From Shewanella aestuarii (lineage in GTDB: Bacteria > Pseudomonadota > Gammaproteobacteria > Enterobacterales > Shewanellaceae), in the NCBI RefSeq assembly GCF_011765625.1, contig NZ_CP050313.1, forward strand, positions 2,600,501 through 2,664,500: a stretch of DNA of 64,000 nucleotides. Direction: 5' to 3'. This document shows, piece by piece, positions 58,377-64,000 of the stretch. Below the pieces are notes generated by a model that ran no database searches, had not been told where the DNA came from, and worked only from the letters and a program-made list of their open reading frames with translations. The stretch's first letter is position 1. Each line of letters starts with the position of its first letter. Made by a program: the position numbers and the translations under genes.

Positions 58377-58643
58377 TAGACAGCTCTTTTGTTCGGGAGG
58401 AAATGACTGTGTATTTTAATCATTTTTCATAATAAAAGTAAGCAAATAGCTAGAAAAACTAAACTAAAGCGACAACCATTCACAAATTAATTTTCTGGAA
58501 CAAATTCTTTCCAAAAACTTTTTCCTACCTTTCCTTTTTCATAGACACATATCTTGGTCAACATCATTAAATTTGCCACTATGTATTCAACAATAAAATG
58601 CATATTAAGCCGATAAAACTAAAATTAAGTAGGTATAACGTTA

Positions 58644-60356
58644 ATGCAATCTGACATTCAAATATCAAATCAACATCTCTGCTTACCCATTACAAATATC
58701 GCTACCGATCTAGGGATTAATGCGAGTGAATTAACCTTATTTGGTAACACTAAAGCCAAAGTATCTTTATCCATCCTTAATCGACTAGCTAAAAAAACAC
58801 ATGCAAAACTGGTCATAGTTACCGCCGTCACACCAACGCCCTATGGTGAAGGTAAAACCGTCACAACAATTGGACTAACGCAAGCTATGAAAGCCATTGG
58901 GATAAATAGCTGTGCCTGCATTCGTCAACCCAGTATGGGGCCCGTATTTGGCACCAAAGGAGGTGCTGCGGGGGGCGGATATGCCCAAGTCGTGCCAATG
59001 GAAGAACTCAATTTACATCTCACAGGTGATATCCATGCTGTCAGTAGCGCTCACAACCTAGCCGCTGCAGCGATTGATGCCAGACTTTATCATGAAGAGC
59101 GACTTGGCATTGAAGCCTTTGCCGAACAATCAGGGTTAGCACCACTCAATATTGATCCCCAGAATATTTTATGGAAAAGAGTGGTTGATCATAATGAAAG
59201 AAGCTTGCGGCAAATTGAAGTTGGATTTGGCGAGATGAATGGACCTATTCATACCTCAGGATTTGATATTACTGCGGCATCAGAGTTAATGGCGATTCTT
59301 GCATTAAGCAAGAATATGAAAGATTTAAGGTCTCGTATTGGCCGGATTGTATTGGCTTTAAACAAAGATGGCCAGCCAATCACAGCCGAGCAGTTAGGTG
59401 TTGCAGGTGCGATGGCCGTGATCATGCACGACGCAATTGAGCCAACCTTAATGCAAACCCTTTCAGGAGCTCCTTGTTTTATTCATGCTGGTCCCTTTGC
59501 AAATATTGCTCACGGTAATTCATCAATAATTGCTGATGATATTGCACTCAGATTGGCTGATGTGGTGATAACCGAAGGTGGATTTGGTTCAGATATGGGA
59601 TTTGAAAAATTCTGCAATATTAAAGTTAACAATTCAGGAGTGACGCCAGATGCGAGTGTTGTGGTTGTTACTTTAAAAGCCCTAAAAGCCAATAGCGGAA
59701 TTGGATCAGAAAAATGCGTCAATGAACCAGATTTAAAAAGACTCAAAGCCGGTTTTAAGAACCTTGAATGGCATATTGATAATGTATCTCGTTATGGGAT
59801 CCCTGTTGTTGTCGCCATTAACCGTTACCCTGAAGATACCGATGACGAATTAACTTGGCTGCAACAGAAAATAACTCAGACAAAGGCATTTGGTTCGTCG
59901 ATCAGTGAAGCGTTCGCAAAAGGCGCCGCTGGCGCAACGCATTTAGCAGAGATTGTTAACTTGGCGACGCAACAGCAAAGTCATTTTAAACCTTTATATT
60001 CAAATGATGACAGCATCGAATCAAAACTGATGACATTAACAGAATTAATGTATGGCGCGGCGAATATGACGCTATCTGATAAAGCACAACAGCAATTAAG
60101 CTGGCTGAAACAACATGGCTATGAACATTTACCCATTTGCGTCTCTAAAACGCCTATGTCATTAAGCCATGATCCAAAATTAAAAGGTATTCCAAGAGGT
60201 TATGACTTTCCAATTTCAGAATTTAAACTCAATGCCGGTGCTGGTTTTATTACCGCATTAGCCGGTAAAGTCATGACAATGCCAGGACTTGGTTTACGTC
60301 CGGGATATTTAGATGTTGATATTGATGAGCAAGATAAGATTATTGGTCTTGCTTAA
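58644..60356 (+). CDS. fhs: Formate--tetrahydrofolate ligase
   Basis: Fhs joins formate to tetrahydrofolate with ATP, giving 10-formyl-THF for purine synthesis and one-carbon metabolism. The 570-residue product is of family length. The nucleotide-binding loop [16 protein letters not shown] lies near residues 67-82, followed by [19 protein letters not shown] and [19 protein letters not shown]-type sequence lies 9 nt before the ATG. Not all gammaproteobacteria have this gene. It stands alone between the wzi-like gene and a long non-coding stretch. Confidence 0.95.
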   Translation: MQSDIQISNQHLCLPITNIATDLGINASELTLFGNTKAKVSLSILNRLAKKTHAKLVIVTAVTPTPYGEGKTVTTIGLTQAMKAIGINSCACIRQPSMGPVFGTKGGAAGGGYAQVVPMEELNLHLTGDIHAVSSAHNLAAAAIDARLYHEERLGIEAFAEQSGLAPLNIDPQNILWKRVVDHNERSLRQIEVGFGEMNGPIHTSGFDITAASELMAILALSKNMKDLRSRIGRIVLALNKDGQPITAEQLGVAGAMAVIMHDAIEPTLMQTLSGAPCFIHAGPFANIAHGNSSIIADDIALRLADVVITEGGFGSDMGFEKFCNIKVNNSGVTPDASVVVVTLKALKANSGIGSEKCVNEPDLKRLKAGFKNLEWHIDNVSRYGIPVVVAINRYPEDTDDELTWLQQKITQTKAFGSSISEAFAKGAAGATHLAEIVNLATQQQSHFKPLYSNDDSIESKLMTLTELMYGAANMTLSDKAQQQLSWLKQHGYEHLPICVSKTPMSLSHDPKLKGIPRGYDFPISEFKLNAGAGFITALAGKVMTMPGLGLRPGYLDVDIDEQDKIIGLA

Positions 60357-60470
60357 AGAAATAGATAACTCTTATCCCAAGGTTTAACCGTGATTATCAC
60401 CTTTAATAATATTCACTTACGTTGGATTATAAAACCGATACAAGCTAATAAAAAGCTTGTCATAAAAAAA

Positions 60471-60497
60471 TGCCTATCTAGCTCTGGCTGACAGGCA
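60471..60497 (-). terminator. Possible minus-strand terminator
   Basis: TGCCTATC (60471-60478) pairs with GACAGGCA (60490-60497) apart from one mismatch. On the minus strand it is followed by a run of T (60470-60464). It would end a transcript coming from the 60.5-61.2 kb side. Confidence 0.4.
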
Positions 60498-61213
60498 AAA
60501 AATGTGGACTAGCGAAAAATCGATGTGGAAAGGAGTCAACCCCACCGACAAAGTTAAGCCTAGCTCAAGATGTCAAAAAATACATAATATTCTTTGCAAA
60601 AAGAATCGAGTAAGCAAGAGGCTGACACTAATGATACTGTTTGCATAGGTTAAAAAAGTATACTGAAAAAACAGAAATGACTCCTCAACACCCATTAGCA
60701 GAGGGCGTCGTCCAGCCGCCCTAATAACTTATCTTTATCACGGACGGGGTTTGGAGCCGGACATAAATCTTTACTGCGACAACAGAGACAATCCAACTCA
60801 CAAATCTAAAAAGGCATATTTTTCTTTTCATGACAGCAACTACGACAAGTCAGCAACTTGGTGCACAGCGGTTCGAATTTCACTAAGTGCTTACCTTGCA
60901 CCTTAGCTTTTTACTCCAGCTTAATAGCAAATCCATGCTATGGGGCATTCGCTATGTATTTCGCCAGTTTAGGGTTAAAAGATTGATAAAACCTTTAAAC
61001 AATTCCAACCTATATGCTAACTTTAAGTAATGAAATTTATATTTATTAGACTATTTCTACAGAGTCAATAAATTTTAAACAATAGGTTAATAATTTTCTA
61101 TAGTTAATGGTTTTGGTAAAGAGCATTAAGGATTATTTTTATTGTTGCTCAAATTCAATAATAAAAATGTAAATATATTAACTGTGGATTATGCAATACT
61201 ATTTATTATAGGG

Positions 61214-61242
61214 TTTAGCCTTTAGGGTTTAGGGTTTAGGGG
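61214..61242 (+). repeat. Tandem heptamer TTTAGGG next to a ribosome-binding site
   Basis: Three perfect TTTAGGG units (61221-61241) follow a degenerate one (TTTAGCC, 61214-61220), with an extra G at 61242. The last AGGGG stands 3 nt before the ATG of the signalling gene, so the array overlaps its likely Shine-Dalgarno sequence. Confidence 0.9.
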
Positions 61243-61245
61243 TAA

Positions 61246-64000
61246 ATGAATCACAGTTATTTTTGGAATTCTTCTCATCAAATCGTTGCCCTTGCTGCGG
61301 TATACCTAATATTAGGTATTGCAGGTCTAGAGCTTACTACTTCTGCTGGTTACGGAACTGTCATATTTCCTGCAGCTGGCCTCGCTGTCGCACTCGTCTT
61401 GTATGGTGGAGTAAGATTGCTTCCCTTAATTTTCTTGGGTTCAATAGCAATTAATTTTTGGATAACATACAGATTACAGACTATCGATTTAAAATCTGTT
61501 TTTCTTGTACTTGTGATTGCTGTCGGTGCAACAGCTCAAGCCTATATCGCCCACCTCCTCGTAAAACGATCAGGAATAAAATGGAAAGAACTAGCGAAGC
61601 TTCGTGATATCACTGTATTCGTTCTATTAGCAGGACCTATCGCGAGTCTGATCTCAGCAACTTGGTCAAATATGGCGTTTTACATATTTGATGTTATAAA
61701 TACTAACCTCATTCCTTCAGTTTGGTTCAGTTGGTGGATTGGGGATACTCTTGGCGTAATCTTATTTGCTCCTATTACGCTACTGCTACTATTTAGAAAG
61801 CATTCTCTAGGTCAATATCGTATCAAAACAGTAGGACTTCCTACTCTCTTAGCGCTAATAGTCGTTTCTATTTCTTATTTTTACTTTGCTCATAATGAAA
61901 ATGTTCAGATAAATAGACAGTTAGAAAAAACAGGCTCAATGATAAAACACCATATTCAAAAAGAGTTAAAAGAGTATGTTACAGCCTTAACAACACTCAG
62001 TAATTTGATAAATATTTCTCCTGATCTTACTTTCACTCAATTTAATAAATTTACTCAAAGTTTATTAACCTTAAGTCCAGATTTACATCTGGTCAGTTGG
62101 AATCCTTACGTTTCAAACTCCGAAAGAAATCACTTCGAATCAGAAATGGCTAAAATATTTGGCCAGTATGAAATCAAAGAACTGGGCCATCAGGATAGAT
62201 TCATTCGTGCACAAAAACGTGATTACTACGTTCCTGTTGCATATATTTCTTCGTTTAACGATAACAACGATGTATTGGGTTTCGACATTGCATCAAATAC
62301 TCTCCAGTTTGATGCTATAAAAAAGGTGCTTGAAACTGGAGAAATGTCAATCACGTCGCCCATACTTCAAAAGGATGGAGGGGGTTCCAGTATTTCAACA
62401 ATATTCATATCCCCTATAAAAAAAACAACTGATAATAATCAAAATAATGACATATCCGGCTTTGCGGTAGCGATGCTGCAGATCGATAAAATGATGAATC
62501 ATTTAAATGATCATATTGAAATGCAAGACATTGGATTTGAACTTCAGGACAAAGAGGGTAACACTACTGGCACACCGCTATATCGTAAGAATATTTCTAA
62601 TCCTTATCATAATAATAAATTCCTATGGAAGACTGATATTGATTTAGGTAATAGAACTTGGCAATTAGCCATTTTCCCCGATGTCGAGTATATCGAGTCC
62701 TATATCCCTTTATTTGCCTGGCAAATATTGTTAATAGGGTTAATTATAACTAGCTTGTTGCAGATACTATTACTTGGTATTACTGGACAACACTATCTCG
62801 CTAAGACTGCTCTAGAACAAAGTGAATCTGACTTGCAGTCAATATTAGATAACTCCCCTTTTTTGATATGGCAAAAGGACCAGAAAGGACGCTATCTCAA
62901 CATCAATAAAAAATACGCAGATACACTAGCATCACAGGGAATAAATAAGGTCATAAATAAAACAGACTTTGATATTTGGCCAAGAGAAATCGCTGAAGGC
63001 TATTTTAGCGATGATCAAGAAGTCTTATTGTATAAAACAACAAAATATATTCCAGAAGAGCCAATACTCGATGGAAATCAATTGCGATTTACAGAAACGT
63101 ACAAAAGCCCACTATTTGATCATTACGGAAATCTCAGAGGAACAATTGGATTCTCCCATGACATTACTGAACGTAAAAAAATCTATCAACAACTAGTAGA
63201 AAGTGAAGCACGCTTTAGCGAGTTATTCAAATATACGCCAATTGCATATCTTTGCTTAAGTCCAGAAGGAATGTTTATTGATGTTAATCAACAGCTTTGT
63301 GAAATGTTAGGTTATTCACAAGAAGAATTGCTACATCAGAACTTTTCAGATGTGTGGTTTGATGAAACTAGAACTGAATATGAAAGTATATTTAAGGCAT
63401 TTAACGATGTTGGTCAGATAAACACCGAACTCACGCTAAAAAAGAAAGATAATAAACTCATTATCGTATTGTTAAGTGGCAGAATCCAAAAAGACACAGA
63501 AGACAATTTAGTAAAAGCGCATTGTGTTCTTGCTGATATCACCGAGCGAGAAAAAATGGCGCAAGAAATGCGCATATCCGCAATTGCCTTTCAGTCTCAA
63601 AATGGCATGTTTGTAACCGATGCCAGCGGTAACATTCTGCGAGTAAACGATGCATTTACGCTTATCACTGGCTACACCAGCGATGAGGTTATCGGGGAAA
63701 ACCCGCGTATTTTAAGTTCAGGAATACATGATGCTAACTTCTATGATTCGATTTGGAAGTCAGTAAATAAAACCGGTTCTTGGCAAGGTGAAATATGGAA
63801 CAAGCGCAAGAATGGTGAACTATATCCAGAGCAGCTAACAATCACAGCAGTAATGAATGCTAATGAAACAATTACGCATTATGTAGCTAACTTAACTGAT
63901 ATCACCAATAAAAAGGCAGCTGAAGCTGAAATACACTCCTTGGCATTTTATGATCCCCTAACCAAATTACCCAACAGAAGTTTATTCATGGAACGTCTAA
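61246..64000 (+). CDS. MASE1-CHASE-PAS-PAS-PAS-GGDEF membrane signalling protein, partial
   Basis: The frame runs from ATG 61246 to the window end without a stop (918 codons), so the C-terminus is missing. A MASE1-like membrane sensor with about eight helices covers residues 1-215. A CHASE-type extracellular domain follows (about 220-485, with WNPYV and RNHFE segments). A further helix lies near 490-515, then three PAS domains (about 525-645, 650-770 and 775-890). The start of a GGDEF domain is visible as FYDPLTKLPNRSLFMERL near residue 902. Such proteins make and often also degrade cyclic-di-GMP; whether an EAL domain follows is not visible. The heptamer array at 61214-61242 overlaps its ribosome-binding site. 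Confidence 0.9.
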   Translation, partial: MNHSYFWNSSHQIVALAAVYLILGIAGLELTTSAGYGTVIFPAAGLAVALVLYGGVRLLPLIFLGSIAINFWITYRLQTIDLKSVFLVLVIAVGATAQAYIAHLLVKRSGIKWKELAKLRDITVFVLLAGPIASLISATWSNMAFYIFDVINTNLIPSVWFSWWIGDTLGVILFAPITLLLLFRKHSLGQYRIKTVGLPTLLALIVVSISYFYFAHNENVQINRQLEKTGSMIKHHIQKELKEYVTALTTLSNLINISPDLTFTQFNKFTQSLLTLSPDLHLVSWNPYVSNSERNHFESEMAKIFGQYEIKELGHQDRFIRAQKRDYYVPVAYISSFNDNNDVLGFDIASNTLQFDAIKKVLETGEMSITSPILQKDGGGSSISTIFISPIKKTTDNNQNNDISGFAVAMLQIDKMMNHLNDHIEMQDIGFELQDKEGNTTGTPLYRKNISNPYHNNKFLWKTDIDLGNRTWQLAIFPDVEYIESYIPLFAWQILLIGLIITSLLQILLLGITGQHYLAKTALEQSESDLQSILDNSPFLIWQKDQKGRYLNINKKYADTLASQGINKVINKTDFDIWPREIAEGYFSDDQEVLLYKTTKYIPEEPILDGNQLRFTETYKSPLFDHYGNLRGTIGFSHDITERKKIYQQLVESEARFSELFKYTPIAYLCLSPEGMFIDVNQQLCEMLGYSQEELLHQNFSDVWFDETRTEYESIFKAFNDVGQINTELTLKKKDNKLIIVLLSGRIQKDTEDNLVKAHCVLADITEREKMAQEMRISAIAFQSQNGMFVTDASGNILRVNDAFTLITGYTSDEVIGENPRILSSGIHDANFYDSIWKSVNKTGSWQGEIWNKRKNGELYPEQLTITAVMNANETITHYVANLTDITNKKAAEAEIHSLAFYDPLTKLPNRSLFMERL

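Larger units (their letters stand above)
60357..61245. other. 889-bp stretch without a supported gene
   Basis: This region holds a minus-strand terminator-like hairpin (60471-60497), a possible 36-codon minus-strand frame (60721-60831, MKRKICLFRFVSWIVSVVAV) of doubtful value, and a heptamer repeat just before the next gene (61214-61242). The frame resembles small spurious ORFs that I recall from Shewanella genomes; I could not confirm this. It may be part of a dispersed repeat. Confidence 0.5.

Noticed and set aside
60721-60831. 36-codon minus-strand frame in the gap after fhs
   Set aside because: It is short, with no clear ribosome-binding site or domain, and is best explained as chance or part of a repeat.
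61214-61242. Telomere-like TTTAGGG sequence
   Set aside because: It matches the plant telomere heptamer by chance only; the array is short, internal to a bacterial sequence and next to a gene start.

Overview
The window looks like chromosomal DNA of a marine gammaproteobacterium, most probably a Shewanella. The reasons are the queA-tgt-yajC-secD-secF order, a complete glycogen cluster beside malQ, a large TonB-dependent receptor next to a family 16 glucanase, CheV, SstT, RluA, a MntA-HepT toxin-antitoxin pair of the type known from S. oneidensis, and moderately AT-rich DNA. This is inference from gene content. No rRNA, tRNA or CRISPR array was seen.

Layout. 0-6.4 kb: a partial DUF2007 protein, then the minus-strand preprotein translocase and queuosine genes (secF, secD, yajC, tgt, queA). 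6.7-7.8 kb: acpH and a membrane-anchored thioredoxin. 8-13.8 kb: a beta-glucan locus with a TonB receptor (frameshifted) and a three-module GH16 lipoprotein. 14.2 kb: rluA. 14.9-27.2 kb: minus-strand operon malQ-glgB-glgX-glgP-glgC-glgA. 27.5-29.9 kb: sstT and cheV.

30.3-35.8 kb and 40.2-48.3 kb hold the most unusual content. They are two facing versions of one gene set: an N-acyl-D-amino-acid deacylase-like amidohydrolase, a COG0523/CobW metallochaperone GTPase, a class A beta-lactamase-like serine hydrolase and a class C beta-lactamase-like serine hydrolase. The plus-strand set carries export signals on all three hydrolases. The minus-strand set lacks them on the same three, and adds one exported COG1228-type amidohydrolase and a ThrE-family exporter. 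This suggests a periplasmic and a cytoplasmic copy of one pathway, perhaps for D-amino-acid peptides, acyl-D-amino acids or beta-lactam-like compounds, with metal loading supplied by the COG0523 proteins. The class A members lack the expected general-base glutamate. Between the sets lie a phospholipase D-type lipoprotein, a dual-specificity phosphatase, a DEAD-box helicase and ogt.

48.4-50.4 kb: a tnpB-only IS605-type element. 50.4-53.1 kb: an ABC exporter and mntA-hepT. 53.2-58.4 kb: rfbBADC for dTDP-L-rhamnose and a Wzi-like outer-membrane protein. 58.6-60.4 kb: fhs. 61.2-64.0 kb: a MASE1-CHASE-PAS-GGDEF signalling protein running off the end.

Four minus-strand genes (TonB receptor, glgP, one deacylase, one amidohydrolase) are each broken by what looks like a single missing G inside a G-run. 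One shared cause, probably homopolymer undercalling, is more likely than four independent mutations.
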